Part shown: one piece after another, positions 8,270-17,847 of the stretch
How the letters are laid out: every line of letters begins with the position of its first letter
How positions within the stretch are numbered: the stretch's first letter is position 1
Source: Alkaliphilus transvaalensis ATCC 700919
GTDB lineage: Bacteria; Bacillota; Clostridia; Peptostreptococcales; Natronincolaceae
Assembly (NCBI RefSeq): GCF_000621485.1
Contig: NZ_KK211287.1
Span: forward strand, 215,477 to 279,476
Direction: 5' to 3'
DNA: 64,000 nucleotides
Translations under genes and position numbers: made by a program
Notes under the pieces: model-generated
Databases searched by the model: none
What the model was told of the DNA's origin: nothing
What the model saw: the letters and a program-made list of their open reading frames with translations, nothing else

Positions 8270-8731
8270 TTATTGATTTCTTCGCTTCCCAGTCATATGC
8301 TCAATATTTATTTTTACAACAGCTGTTTTATTTTCTGCTCTACTTATATAGGCTAAACCTTCCTTAATAAAATCGGGGCTAAATCTTTCGATAATTAGTC
8401 TTAAGACCTCTGTTTTTTCTTCTTGATCTACAACTTCAGCCTTTCCAAAAGTAACGACACTTTCATAATTAGTGCTAAAATCCTTTGATATAACTTCGTG
8501 ATCACCATATACAGTAAAACTAACACGATTATTTTTTTTGATGTTGTTCAGTTTATGACCTTCTAAAGCACAATGAAAATAAATGGCTTTATTCGCATAA
8601 ACGTAGTTTACGGGTACACCATAGGGCTGCCCCATTTCATCTACTGTTGATAAAATACCTACTCCTTCTTTAACCAAAATCGCCTCTGCTTCTTCATGGG
8701 AGATTTGTCTGTCTTTTCTTCTCATTTCCAT
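8270..8731 (-). CDS. Pyridoxamine 5'-phosphate oxidase-fold flavin protein (NimA-like)
   Basis: 153 residues matching the NimA/PPOX-like family: an N-terminal helix, then ILSTVDEMGQPYGVPVNYVY and IYFHCALEGHKLNNIKKNNRVSFTVYG. These are typical of FMN- or F420-type split-barrel proteins. Such proteins reduce nitroimidazoles or unknown substrates; the present one cannot be assigned further. The ATG at 8731 is chosen because AGGAGG stands eight bases before it. Confidence 0.8.
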   Translation of the reverse strand: MEMRRKDRQISHEEAEAILVKEGVGILSTVDEMGQPYGVPVNYVYANKAIYFHCALEGHKLNNIKKNNRVSFTVYGDHEVISKDFSTNYESVVTFGKAEVVDQEEKTEVLRLIIERFSPDFIKEGLAYISRAENKTAVVKINIEHMTGKRRNQ

Positions 8732-8765
8732 CAATTTCTCCTCCTATCCTATAAGTAAAGGATCA

Positions 8766-9404
8766 TTAACCCTGTAGTATAGTATGGCAATATTGACATT
8801 CCGTTGCTATCCCCTTAATGATTTTACTTGTGGCGCCACAGCTATCACACTTTACATTAATTCTTTCAATAGTAACAGCTTCCTCTGAATTTCTTTTTAT
8901 CGCATTCTTATTAACAATTAGTCCATGGTCATCATCGATAAAGTGATTCCATAAAAAACCAAGATTAATCATACTTCTCAAATCATCCTTAACATTTTCA
9001 GTGGTTTTGTTTACTGTATTGCCAATGTTTTTGATGGAATTCACCCCAACATCATCTATCAGACGTATATATTCTCGATAAAGTTTATTACGGCTGGACA
9101 ACTTATTACCTGCAAAAAATAAATAGAGTCCTGGAATTAAAGCAATAAAAGTAAAAAAGATTATATCTTTAAAACCATCATAGGTAAAGATACTACCCAT
9201 AGAGGTTAATACCGTTAAACCATAAAAAATAAGAAAACCGATTCCTACGTTCTTTGCAGATTTACCTGAGGTAAGGCTTGCTTCCTCTGCCTTCATCCTT
9301 TTCCACCCTAAAAACATTCCCAATGGCAATAAGAATATAATTGCTATTATAATAATAGGCCAAATTAATAACTTACTTTTTTTTTGCTGATTTGTGTTAA
9401 TCAA
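8766..9404 (-). CDS. Membrane protein with C-terminal zinc ribbon
   Basis: 212 residues, family not recognised. Hydrophobic segments lie near residues 13-33, 52-72 and 79-98. A polar region follows and ends in a treble-clef-like zinc ribbon, VKCDSCGATS...ATECQYCHTIL (C-x2-C...C-x2-C). Start is TTG with RBS GTGGGGG. It lies 73 bp downstream of ecsB-like on the same strand and could be read from the same transcript. Function unknown. Confidence 0.65.
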   Translation of the reverse strand: MINTNQQKKSKLLIWPIIIIAIIFLLPLGMFLGWKRMKAEEASLTSGKSAKNVGIGFLIFYGLTVLTSMGSIFTYDGFKDIIFFTFIALIPGLYLFFAGNKLSSRNKLYREYIRLIDDVGVNSIKNIGNTVNKTTENVKDDLRSMINLGFLWNHFIDDDHGLIVNKNAIKRNSEEAVTIERINVKCDSCGATSKIIKGIATECQYCHTILQG

Positions 9405-9477
9405 TCCAATCCCCCACCTTACTTTTATATTTTGTAATATCCTATTTCTATGAAAACTTTAATATTCCTGCAAAAGA

Positions 9478-10722
9478 TTATCCTTTTATTTTCGTCATAA
9501 CCATGGTTGTTCTAAAGGATATCACAATATAAACCCATACAAAAAGAACAATCGAATCTATTACAGGATGAATTAAAACTTTGTTAGTAATAAAATAAAT
9601 TAAAGATATTAATAGTAACAAAGGCATTAACCCAATAAAGGGCCCTAATTGAAAAGCCCTAGACTTTTCTTTTAAAGAAAAGGGATATATTTTAATCCAT
9701 ACATCTTCTATCAGTTGGTTCCAGATTGACACCATATAATAGCTCAACAAAAATGTAATGAAAAATATACCGATTGTAATAAACCACATTTCGGTTTCTA
9801 AAAGGAAAATAATAAAAATTACAGTGGAAATCTGGAAAATATATTGAATATTTCCCTTACCTCTAAATAACAACCTAAAATAAAGGAGTAGCAGCCCGCC
9901 TACCTTACTAAATGGTTCAAACTTTCTACCACTAAATGTTTTGGGAGTCCTTCTTTTAGAGCTTAGCTTTTCCCTTGGAGGTTCCCCTAAAAGAGTGGCT
10001 AAAATTCTAGCCCGCTCATTAGCTTCATCAGTAATCCAAGGAATCCATTTAATCACCGTTTTATTTTTTATATAGTAAAAAGCTAAAAGTAGTATTATTA
10101 AAGAAAATATAATAGCTAAATTACTTATACCCCACGAAGTTCCTTCAAACCATCTAGAAACAAAAACATAGGATAACACCCAATAAGTTCCTTTGATGGG
10201 ATATTTCATTATTCTTTTGAAGCCCGTTTTATATCTTTGATATAATATAAATTTTATAACCATATATAACACTTTAATCTGTAGACCTAAAATATAAAAA
10301 TAACCAAAATCAACCCTCTCTCCTACCTTAATAACAGGATTTAATAGATAAAGTAGTCCGACAAATAGACTCCACCCTACAATAGCCAAGGTTAAATTTA
10401 ACTTTTCAGAGTAACTTACAAATTCCTTGCCCGAAACATTCATCGGGGAAAGATATACTTCATCTGCCCCCTTTAAATAGCCTTTAATTTCACCACTTAA
10501 TAAGACAATTAAGGTGATAATTTGAAGTATCTTAAAGTAAGGATTTACACTTAAAAGGTTAATATATTCATCAATATAAGGAAAATAAGCTAACCCAAGT
10601 AATGCAATTAATGCTACTGTATAAAGGGTAATAACTGCATCAAATTGAAAGGCAATAAACTTATAATAAAGTTTAGTAAAATAAATCATCCTCTTTTTCC
10701 ACAATCCGAATATGGGATTCAT
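9478..10722 (-). CDS. ecsB: ABC transporter permease, EcsB family
   Basis: 414 residues, close to EcsB length (about 400), with many hydrophobic segments in two blocks separated by a basic cytoplasmic stretch (residues about 235-275). In Bacillus, EcsAB affects protein secretion, competence and intramembrane protease RasP activity, but the transported substrate is not settled. The start overlaps the ecsA-like stop by four bases, so the two are translationally coupled. Family assignment is by overall pattern, including the N-terminal W-x-K-R-x9-K and the neighbour. Confidence 0.75.
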   Translation of the reverse strand: MNPIFGLWKKRMIYFTKLYYKFIAFQFDAVITLYTVALIALLGLAYFPYIDEYINLLSVNPYFKILQIITLIVLLSGEIKGYLKGADEVYLSPMNVSGKEFVSYSEKLNLTLAIVGWSLFVGLLYLLNPVIKVGERVDFGYFYILGLQIKVLYMVIKFILYQRYKTGFKRIMKYPIKGTYWVLSYVFVSRWFEGTSWGISNLAIIFSLIILLLAFYYIKNKTVIKWIPWITDEANERARILATLLGEPPREKLSSKRRTPKTFSGRKFEPFSKVGGLLLLYFRLLFRGKGNIQYIFQISTVIFIIFLLETEMWFITIGIFFITFLLSYYMVSIWNQLIEDVWIKIYPFSLKEKSRAFQLGPFIGLMPLLLLISLIYFITNKVLIHPVIDSIVLFVWVYIVISFRTTMVMTKIKG

Positions 10723-11453
10723 ACTACTTCCTCCACAAAATAATCAAATAGATCCATCAAATCTGCCTCATACATTTTACTATCTCGTCTCATTTCTTCT
10801 AATGTCCCTTGGTATAATACCCGTCCCCCCGAAAGCACAATGAACCTATCACAGATTCTTTCGGCAGCATCTAAGACATGGGTACTCATTAGAATCCCTA
10901 ACCCCTGTGTTCTTTTTTCCTTCAAAATATTCACTAATGCCTTAATCGATTTAGGATCAAGACCGATAAAGGGTTCATCTACTACAAAAAGGGTGGGGTC
11001 ATATAATAGACCACACATGACCATTACTTTTTGCCTCATCCCCTTTGAAAAGGAATTAGGAAAGTGATGTAATTTATCCCTCATATTAAAGGTATCCAAT
11101 AACCTTGATATTCTTTTTTCAAAAACATTTTTATCTACACCATTTGCCATAGCCGTAAATTCTAAGTGCTCTAATAGCGTTAACTCCTCATAGAGCAAGG
11201 GCATTTCTGGTATATAAGCTATTTTCCCTTTAGCTTGGTTCCAATCCTGATCTATTTCTACTCCCTCCACAATCAGTTTTCCTTCTGTAGGAGGGATAAT
11301 CCCTAAAATCGTTTTTAGCAAAGTTGTTTTACCGGCTCCATTTGAACCAATTAATCCTACAATCTCGCCAGAATTAATTTCTATAGAGACATCCTTTAAA
11401 ACCTCTACCTTTTCGTAGCCACTATATAATCCATTAACCTCTAACCTTTTCAT
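10719..11453 (-). CDS. ecsA: ABC transporter ATPase, EcsA-like
   Basis: 244 residues with Walker A GSNGAGKTTLLK, signature FSKGMRQKV, Walker B LFVVDEPFIGLD and the switch His in MSTHVLDAAE. The C-terminus is short and ends in a EADLMDLFDYFVEEVV tail. It overlaps the EcsB-like permease gene by four bases. The pair would form an ABC-2-like exporter in the cytoplasmic membrane. Confidence 0.8.
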   Translation of the reverse strand: MKRLEVNGLYSGYEKVEVLKDVSIEINSGEIVGLIGSNGAGKTTLLKTILGIIPPTEGKLIVEGVEIDQDWNQAKGKIAYIPEMPLLYEELTLLEHLEFTAMANGVDKNVFEKRISRLLDTFNMRDKLHHFPNSFSKGMRQKVMVMCGLLYDPTLFVVDEPFIGLDPKSIKALVNILKEKRTQGLGILMSTHVLDAAERICDRFIVLSGGRVLYQGTLEEMRRDSKMYEADLMDLFDYFVEEVV

Positions 11454-11777
11454 TTAATCAACTCCCAACGATAGACAACAAACTACCTTTACTGGTAATT
11501 ATATCCTCATTTTAGTATAAAGCCTTCCCTAAGGACTGTCAATTTATTGAAACTCCTATTAATTTTGTCGAAGATTCTATTTCCAGGGAAATATATGAAG
11601 AATCTCCCCCTTTTCAAAAGAAAATAATAAAGCCTAGAGGGGCAATTAAATTGATTTACTAGGCTTTAGTTTTATTATATTTTTATTTGAAGAGATAGTA
11701 TCAATCCTATATAAATATATAAATTTGTCGTTATGGTATTATGCAAATAGGTCATTATTATAGATTACCTTAGATTA
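11454..11777. other. Intergenic gap with terminator and a degenerate palindromic element
   Basis: This 324-bp gap holds the terminator at 11620-11667 and a degenerate copy of the interspersed element at about 11687-11755. Its right arm CGTTATGGTATTATGCAAAT is well preserved. No coding sequence is seen. Confidence 0.55.
11620..11667 (-). terminator. Terminator of the PhzF-like gene
   Basis: The arms AAAGCCTAG and CTAGGCTTT form a 9-bp stem. On the minus strand it is followed by ATTATTTTC. Confidence 0.5.
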
Positions 11778-12623
11778 CTAAAAACCATTAATCATAATTG
11801 CATTACCGCCTACATATAGGGCAACTAACTCTTCAGCAACGAATTTTATTTTAACCTTTATTTCTGAAGGTCTCAACATATGATACCCCTGCTCAAAAAC
11901 AAATTGATCTTGTAAATGAGCTTTATATTTACTAATGTAGCAGGCTAAGGCCCCATTAGCTGTCCCCGTAGCAGATTCTTCATTAATCCCATAAAAAGGG
12001 GCAAAGTTTCTGCAATGGCCACTAACCTTTTGTAGACTCTCAAAACTAAAGGCATGGATTCCTATAGCATTATATTTTTTACTTATTTCAATTATTTTTT
12101 CATGATTGGGTTTGAGCCCATTAAGGAGTTTCAGATGTTTAATAGGTAAAATTATATCCCTTAAACCTGTAGATACAATTTGAATTGGCAGGTTATCTAA
12201 GCAGTCCTCTTCTAAACTTTTAAAACATTCTTTAATTTCCTCAAAAGAGAGTATCTGATCAAATATAGGTAATGTTTGTTCCATAAAGACTTCATCGTCA
12301 GATATCTGTAAGCGAAGGACACCAGCCTTTGTTTCTTGGCTATAATTCCCTGGCGTAATTCGACCTAAATCCCTTAATAAATTGAAGGTTGCTATCGTTG
12401 CATGTCCACAGAGATCTACCTCTTCTACTGGAGTAAAAAATCTTACACGAAAATCTGCTATATTAGATTTCATTACAAAGGCCGTTTCTGAATAACCTAC
12501 ATCTTTTGCAATTTGCTTCATCTCACTTTCAGATAATTGGTCGGCCTCTAACACGACTCCCGCTGGATTCCCTCCGTCCTTTGTCTTAGCAAAGGAGCTT
12601 AGTCTGTAAATATTACTTTTCAT
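11778..12623 (-). CDS. PhzF family isomerase/epimerase
   Basis: 281 residues with family hallmarks: the N-terminal FAKTKDGGNPAGVVL, the catalytic Glu in VGYSETAFV, LCGHATIATF, and the C-terminal-half motif GINEESATGTANGAL. PhzF-fold enzymes share the diaminopimelate epimerase fold and catalyse isomerisations; most in Firmicutes have no known substrate. There is no phenazine gene nearby, so phenazine synthesis should not be inferred. It appears monocistronic with its own terminator. Confidence 0.85.
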   Translation of the reverse strand: MKSNIYRLSSFAKTKDGGNPAGVVLEADQLSESEMKQIAKDVGYSETAFVMKSNIADFRVRFFTPVEEVDLCGHATIATFNLLRDLGRITPGNYSQETKAGVLRLQISDDEVFMEQTLPIFDQILSFEEIKECFKSLEEDCLDNLPIQIVSTGLRDIILPIKHLKLLNGLKPNHEKIIEISKKYNAIGIHAFSFESLQKVSGHCRNFAPFYGINEESATGTANGALACYISKYKAHLQDQFVFEQGYHMLRPSEIKVKIKFVAEELVALYVGGNAIMINGF

Positions 12624-12743
12624 CGATTTTTCCCCTCAATAGGCTTATTGAATTTGTTTGATTCTTTACCTTAATTTCTTTATCTTAGTTTCTTTATCCA
12701 GTTTCTTTAGCTGAATTTTTTATTGGTATTACTTCTTAAAGTT

Positions 12744-13271
12744 TTAAGCTTTCCTTAATGACCTTACTACATTAACAATTCCTTTTGCTTTTAATAACAA
12801 AATTATTCCAATTAGTAGCTGAGCTAAATTACCTATCATTTCAGAGAAGTAATTCATAAAAATAGGGTCTTGTGATAATTTCCTACCTAAATGGGAATAG
12901 GTATTACGTAATCCTAATAGCTGTATTGAAGAAGTTGTTAATTTAGGAATAACAATTGCTACCATTAAAATCCCAATAATAGAAAAGGCTATTACTTCTA
13001 AAGAATGATAATCTACTTCGTTTTCACTACCCTCTCCTATCCCAATCTCTTTAGTCATAAATACCCCAATAGGTTTAGAGAATATCCAAAATAAGATCCC
13101 TAACCCCAAGTGAAGAATCGGAGGTGATAAATACAACCATCCTATCTGCAATTCATAGGAATAATCCCCTAAAAATAGGGAAACTACCAGAGGTATTTGC
13201 GCAACAAATCGGTAAAAAAGATACAGTGAAAAACATTTGTTAAATAATATTGCTATCTTAGTAAACTTCAT
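12744..13271 (-). CDS. Hypothetical integral membrane protein
   Basis: 175 residues, not recognised. About four hydrophobic segments: residues 8-32, 45-65, 90-110 and 145-165. A short acidic loop (GEGSENEVDYH) lies between the second and third. The ATG at 13271 is preferred; an upstream TTG at 13289 would place the GGGGTG ribosome binding site within the gene. No conserved motif suggests a function. Confidence 0.6.
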   Translation of the reverse strand: MKFTKIAILFNKCFSLYLFYRFVAQIPLVVSLFLGDYSYELQIGWLYLSPPILHLGLGILFWIFSKPIGVFMTKEIGIGEGSENEVDYHSLEVIAFSIIGILMVAIVIPKLTTSSIQLLGLRNTYSHLGRKLSQDPIFMNYFSEMIGNLAQLLIGIILLLKAKGIVNVVRSLRKA

Positions 13272-13490
13272 TTCCCACACCCCTTTCAAACAAGAATATA
13301 CAAAAAATCAAATTTCTATTTAACTATGTATTCTCCCTTCAGTTTACTAATCCTTCTAAATTTTAAATTTTTTGTCAGTTTATTCAACAATAATGTCTCT
13401 ACAATTAATTTAACGATATTATTAACTATTAATTTAAAAAACCATATCTGTTTTGATATTGTATTCTCCTTTAAATAAAATCATCATTTT

Positions 13491-14171
13491 TTATAATAGC
13501 TCCATAAGTTCTTTTAAATCCTTGATCTCGTAGGTTGGTTTTAATCCAGTTTTATTTTCATCACCTAGAGGATTATACCAGCAAGTATCAATTTGATAAT
13601 TTACTCCCCCCTGTATGTCTGAGCTCAGGGAATCTCCAATAATTAGTGTCCTACCCTTATCCTTGTGGGCAATTGCATGAAAGGTATAATCAAATATTCC
13701 GATGTCCGGTTTTTTAAATCCTGTTTCTTCTGAGGTAATGATTTTATGGATATATTTATGTAATGGTGATCTATTAATTCTAGAATACTGCACATCAGTT
13801 ATCCCATTGGTCAAGATGATAATTTGATACTTTTTGTAAAGGTATTTACAAACCGCCTCTGCTCCATCAATTAGATAATCACCTTCACCTAGGTGGGTCA
13901 AATACCGTTTACTAAAGCCCTCTATATCCACCGCTTCTTTAGAGTCTTTAAATAATCTCTTGAACCTTTCTGTTCTTAAACTTTTAGAATCGATTCTTCC
14001 TTCCTCAAAATCCCTCCAAATTTGGCTATTTATTATTCTATATTGATTTAGCTCTTGATTATCGTAGTTAAGATTAAAATATTGGTAAGTTTTTTCTAGG
14101 GCATTGGCTTCTGCCAGATCATAATCAAATAAAGTGCCATCTGCATCAAGTAAAATCACATCATATTTCAT
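13491..14171 (-). CDS. HAD-family nucleotidase, YjjG/YfnB type
   Basis: 226 residues. HAD motifs: I LLDADGTLFD (Asp nucleophile and general acid Asp), II LTNG, III Lys in TGFKKPD, IV IGDSLSSDIQGG. Overall pattern matches the noncanonical pyrimidine nucleotidase YjjG/YfnB family, which dephosphorylates aberrant nucleoside monophosphates. The gene starts two bases after the stop of the upstream VOC gene, so the two are likely translationally coupled. Exact substrate not provable from sequence. Confidence 0.8.
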   Translation of the reverse strand: MKYDVILLDADGTLFDYDLAEANALEKTYQYFNLNYDNQELNQYRIINSQIWRDFEEGRIDSKSLRTERFKRLFKDSKEAVDIEGFSKRYLTHLGEGDYLIDGAEAVCKYLYKKYQIIILTNGITDVQYSRINRSPLHKYIHKIITSEETGFKKPDIGIFDYTFHAIAHKDKGRTLIIGDSLSSDIQGGVNYQIDTCWYNPLGDENKTGLKPTYEIKDLKELMELL

Positions 14172-14173
14172 TG

Positions 14174-14620
14174 CTAGTCCTCCTTATAAAAACCTTCTTT
14201 AATTTCATCCTTTGTGTCCCATAGGGACCAAGCAGCTTCTAATAGATTTCCTTCTTGGTCTCTAAAATAAAAATACTTTGCCTCTCCATTTCCAAGACTA
14301 TGTAGATCTCCTACTTCAACTCCATTTGCCCTTAAGGTCTTATGGGTATAATCAATATCAGGACAGTTAAAGGCCATTATTGGAAAAGCTTCACCATTTC
14401 TTGAGATTTGCAAAGATTGTTTGTCTTTTGTTTCAATTAATAATAACCCAATGGCGTGTTTATGGGGGTGATGAAGCACTGCTAAGAATGAACCCCGATC
14501 TTCAAACTTGTCCATCAGTTTAAACTCTAGGTGTTTTGTATACCAGTCAATAGATCTCTCTAGATTTGATGTTGGAATATAAGCATAGCCAATTCTCGTA
14601 AATTTGAACTTTTTTTCCAT
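14174..14620 (-). CDS. VOC/glyoxalase superfamily protein
   Basis: 148 residues with the paired beta-alpha-beta-beta-beta layout of VOC proteins: YIPTSNLERSIDWYTKHLEFKL at the N-terminus, and FYFRDQEGNLLEAAW, where Glu is a likely metal ligand, near the C-terminus. The family includes glyoxalase I, fosfomycin-resistance enzymes and dioxygenases; this member is not assignable. It is the first gene of a pair with the HAD nucleotidase. Confidence 0.75.
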   Translation of the reverse strand: MEKKFKFTRIGYAYIPTSNLERSIDWYTKHLEFKLMDKFEDRGSFLAVLHHPHKHAIGLLLIETKDKQSLQISRNGEAFPIMAFNCPDIDYTHKTLRANGVEVGDLHSLGNGEAKYFYFRDQEGNLLEAAWSLWDTKDEIKEGFYKED

Positions 14621-14767
14621 AGTATCACTCCTAACGGTTAAAGTTAAAACTTATTATTATTCTACCAGTTCTTATAAAAGAATACCAGATAAACCCAGAG
14701 TCAATAACCCAAAGAATAAGCCCCCAACATATAACCCTATGATGGAGGCTTTATTACTACTTATAAA

Positions 14768-15364
14768 CTACTTCATTTTTTCTTTAAATGCTTGAGTTAT
14801 TCTATAGGGGTCCTCCGCCTCCATAATCCCTGACATGATGGCTATTCCTTCAACCCCAAGGGATACGACACTCCTTACGTTTTCTAAATTAATTCCCCCA
14901 AGGGCAATAACAGGAATCTTTACCCTTGAAAGAATTGATTCAATAAAAGCTAACCCCTTTGGTTCTAAACCAGCTTTACAGTTGGTTACGAAAACATGAC
15001 TGGCAAGCAGATAATTCGCCCCCTGCTTCTCGGCTTCTATTGCTTCTTCTAAGCTATGGACAGATACACCAATCAAACCATCAAAACTAGGCTTATTCTT
15101 CATAAAGGTTTCATAACCTATATGGTAACCTTCAGCACTAATAGCTTCTGCTACTTCTAGGTTGGCGTTTACGATAAGTTGCGTCCCTTCTTTTTTTACG
15201 CTATCCTTAATCTCTTTAGCAATAGGTAAGAGTTCTTCATAGGATAAGTCCTTTTCCCTTAAGATGATTGAGTCGATCCCCCCTGCTACCGCCCTTTCTA
15301 TCCTACTGAAAAAACTTCCTTCCTTTACAAGTCTTCTGTTGGTTATTAAAAATAGTTTAGTCAT
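14768..15364 (-). CDS. ThiE/TenI-like protein of the thiamine operon
   Basis: 198 residues, a TIM-barrel of the thiamine phosphate synthase/TenI family: [27 protein letters not shown], and the phosphate-binding [13 protein letters not shown]. The operon already encodes a ThiE domain (16783-17808). This paralogue reads [10 protein letters not shown] where ThiE usually has T-x-T-K. It is therefore more likely a TenI (thiazole tautomerase)-like protein, or a second synthase. Its start overlaps the thiC stop by eight bases; it is the last gene of the operon. Confidence 0.75.
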   Translation of the reverse strand: MTKLFLITNRRLVKEGSFFSRIERAVAGGIDSIILREKDLSYEELLPIAKEIKDSVKKEGTQLIVNANLEVAEAISAEGYHIGYETFMKNKPSFDGLIGVSVHSLEEAIEAEKQGANYLLASHVFVTNCKAGLEPKGLAFIESILSRVKIPVIALGGINLENVRSVVSLGVEGIAIMSGIMEAEDPYRITQAFKEKMK

Positions 15365-16670
15365 CTTCTCTTAGAATGTTTATATTTTTACCGGCCATAA
15401 CCTTGTTCATATTCCGCATAGAACACATTTTTCCGCACATTGTACAGCTATCCTCATGCTCTGGCATAGACTCTTTTCTGTACCTTCTAGCTTTTTCTGG
15501 ATCGATGGCAAGTTCAAACATTCTCTCCCAATTTAATTGTTGTCTTGCTTGACTCATTTGATAATCCCATTCTTTAGCACCTTTAATTCCCTTTGCAATA
15601 TCTCCTGCATGGGCAGCAATTCTTGAAGCAATAATACCTTCCTTCATATCTTCTAAATTTGGAAGTCTTAGATGCTCTGCTGGAGTTACATAGCAAAGGA
15701 AATCTGCACCATTGCTTGCTGCAATTGCTCCACCGATGGCACTGGTGATATGATCATAACCAGGGGCTACATCAGTTACGATTGGTCCCAATACATAAAA
15801 TGGTGCTCCATGGCAAAGTTTCTTTTCGATTAGCATATTAGCAGCAATTTCATTAATCGCCATATGGCCTGGTCCTTCAATCATTACCTGTACATTTCTT
15901 TCCCAAGCTCTTAAAGTTAATTCTCCCAATACAATAAGTTCATTAATTTGACTTGCATCGGTGGCATCATTAATACTTCCAGGTCGACAAGCATCTCCTA
16001 AACTTAAGGTTAAGTCATAGGCTTCACAGATCTCTAATAACTTATCATAGTATTCATAGAAAGGGTTCTCTTGGTTATTTAATTCCATCCACGCATATAA
16101 TAAAGACCCTCCTCTAGAAACAATATTGGTTAAACGCTTATTACGTTTAAATACATCGGCTGTAGCTCGGTTAATCCCTGCATGGATCGTTACAAAGTCA
16201 ACACCATCTTTTGCATGCTTTTCAACAACATCTAAAAATTCTTCAGCTGTAATGTCTTGAAGCTCTTTGTCATAGAAGCCAACAGCATCATACATTGGTA
16301 CAGTACCAATCATGGCAGGAGACATTTCAACTAACCTTTGTCTAAACTCTTCTGTTTTACCAAAGGAGCTTAAATCCATAATCGCCTCTGCCTTCATATC
16401 AAGGGCAGTCTGCACCTTTTCCATTTCTGCATCAATATTGGGGCAATCTTTTGAAATACCTAAGTTTACATTAATTTTAGTTCTTAAACCTTCTCCAATT
16501 CCTTCTGGATCTAAAGACTTATGATTTTTATTCGCTGGAATAACTACCTTACCATTTGCAATTAAGTCCCTTAGTTTTTCTACATCCATTTGCTCCTTTT
16601 GGGCTACAACTTCCATTTCCTTTGTAATAATCCCTTTTCTAGCTGCATCCATTTGAGTAGTATAATTCAT
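15357..16670 (-). CDS. thiC: Phosphomethylpyrimidine synthase
   Basis: 437-residue radical SAM enzyme converting aminoimidazole ribotide to HMP-phosphate. The short form lacks the long N-terminal domain of proteobacterial ThiC and is typical of anaerobes. Strong family motifs: [35 protein letters not shown] and [21 protein letters not shown]. The C-terminal cluster motif reads C-T-M-C-G-K-M-C, i.e. C-x2-C-x3-C, one residue shorter than the C-x2-C-x4-C of E. coli and Bacillus ThiC. It is sixth in the TPP-riboswitch operon. Confidence 0.95.
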   Translation of the reverse strand: MNYTTQMDAARKGIITKEMEVVAQKEQMDVEKLRDLIANGKVVIPANKNHKSLDPEGIGEGLRTKINVNLGISKDCPNIDAEMEKVQTALDMKAEAIMDLSSFGKTEEFRQRLVEMSPAMIGTVPMYDAVGFYDKELQDITAEEFLDVVEKHAKDGVDFVTIHAGINRATADVFKRNKRLTNIVSRGGSLLYAWMELNNQENPFYEYYDKLLEICEAYDLTLSLGDACRPGSINDATDASQINELIVLGELTLRAWERNVQVMIEGPGHMAINEIAANMLIEKKLCHGAPFYVLGPIVTDVAPGYDHITSAIGGAIAASNGADFLCYVTPAEHLRLPNLEDMKEGIIASRIAAHAGDIAKGIKGAKEWDYQMSQARQQLNWERMFELAIDPEKARRYRKESMPEHEDSCTMCGKMCSMRNMNKVMAGKNINILREDD

Positions 16671-16771
16671 TTTTATCGTCTCCCTTTAGATATAATTTCT
16701 TTTAATCCTTTTTACTTGCTTCTTTTTACTATTCATTACATTGTTGCTAAAATATCTTGTGTATAATATTA

Positions 16772-16800
16772 GCGTTATGGTATTATCCAGTTTCCTCAAG
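16772..16800. repeat. Palindromic element arm overlapping a gene end
   Basis: The arm reads GTTATGGTATTATCC then AGTTTCCTCAAG. The CDS of the ThiD2-ThiE fusion ends inside it: on the minus strand CTT GAG GAA ACT GGA TAA provides the last five codons and the stop. Confidence 0.55.
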
Positions 16801-17808
16801 TAAATTTCTTAATTCCTTTACTTTTTCTTTAATAGAAGGGGCTCCTACAATTTCTGAGATCATTGCAATACATCTACCGCCCTTTTCTTTAACAGAAGTA
16901 ATGTTAGCAGCATTGATTCCCCCAATGGCTACATAGGGAATATTAATATTTTCTGCTACCCAGCTTAAATACGCTAACCCTTGAGATTTAACAACATCTT
17001 TTTTCGTTTGTGTGGGAAAAACAGGCCCTACCCCAATATAATCGGCTCCCTTTTCTACAGCCTCCATTGCCTGTTGAGGATTATGGGTAGATAGACCAAC
17101 CATCAAGTTCCCCGAATACTTTCTAATTTCTTCAATTGGTACATCCTCTTGTCCAATATGTATTCCATCGGCTTTTACTGATAATGCTAAATCAAGATCA
17201 TCATTAACAATAAAAAGAGCCCCTGCTTCTCTAGTCAACCTTCTTATTTCAAGACATTGTAAATACTTTTCTCTTTTAGATTTATCCTTTTCTCGATACT
17301 GAATCACTTTAATATCTGCCTTGAGCATTTCAGTTACCACTTGAATATTATCTCGTCCCTTTGAAAATTCCTCACCAGTTATGCCGTAAAGGTCTGTATC
17401 TAAAATAGGTTTCTTTAAAACAGGATACCTTCTCTCTATTTCGTAGGAATGAAACCTTAAAGCTTCATAGATTTTAGATTCTTCGTAATGTCCTAACACC
17501 TTTAATGTTTCTTCTATACTCCTAATCCCCTCTTGTACCCTTTTAAAATTAGCTTCCACCAAATTAGATATACTTTCCTTCTTGTCTAGGCTACTATTAA
17601 CGGATATTTCGAAGCCAATATCCTTTGCCGCATCTCGATAATTTGTTAATGGAATCCTATTCATCGTTTTTCGGACTTGATGTCTTAACTTCCTTAAATC
17701 ATCTGTAATTGTAGGCACCTCATAAACAAACCTTGCGAGATCTTCTAAAACCCGAATCCCCTCCGACACTCGATTAACATTAACATCCACAATTCGATAC
17801 AGATTCAT
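16783..17808 (-). CDS. thiE: ThiD2-ThiE fusion: thiamine phosphate synthase with N-terminal ThiD2-like domain
   Basis: 341 residues. The N-terminal 130 match the ThiD2-type domain (YRIVDVNVNRVSEGIRVLEDLARF, LRKLRHQVR, NFKRVQEGIRSIEETLKV). From about residue 140 it is a complete ThiE barrel: DLYGITGEEFSKGR, IQYREKDKSK, VNDDLDLALSVKADGIHIGQED, VGLSTHN, GVGPVFPTQTKKD, VAIGGI. Cyanobacteria and plants have similar fusions. ThiE joins HMP-PP and thiazole phosphate; the N-terminal domain may phosphorylate HMP-P, which would explain why no separate thiD is present here. The ATG at 17808 follows AGGAGGTGG; the GTG at 17817 lies inside the ribosome binding site. The last codons come from a repeat arm. 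Confidence 0.9.
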   Translation of the reverse strand: MNLYRIVDVNVNRVSEGIRVLEDLARFVYEVPTITDDLRKLRHQVRKTMNRIPLTNYRDAAKDIGFEISVNSSLDKKESISNLVEANFKRVQEGIRSIEETLKVLGHYEESKIYEALRFHSYEIERRYPVLKKPILDTDLYGITGEEFSKGRDNIQVVTEMLKADIKVIQYREKDKSKREKYLQCLEIRRLTREAGALFIVNDDLDLALSVKADGIHIGQEDVPIEEIRKYSGNLMVGLSTHNPQQAMEAVEKGADYIGVGPVFPTQTKKDVVKSQGLAYLSWVAENINIPYVAIGGINAANITSVKEKGGRCIAMISEIVGAPSIKEKVKELRNLLEETG

Positions 17809-17847
17809 GTCTTCCACCTCCTTTAAGTTTAAAAGTTTAGGTTTATA

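Noticed and set aside
11778..12623. Phenazine biosynthesis
   Set aside because: PhzF-fold proteins are widespread, and no other phz gene is in the window.
16312..16524. Plus-strand ORF inside thiC
   Set aside because: Antisense to a strongly conserved gene; no ribosome binding site.
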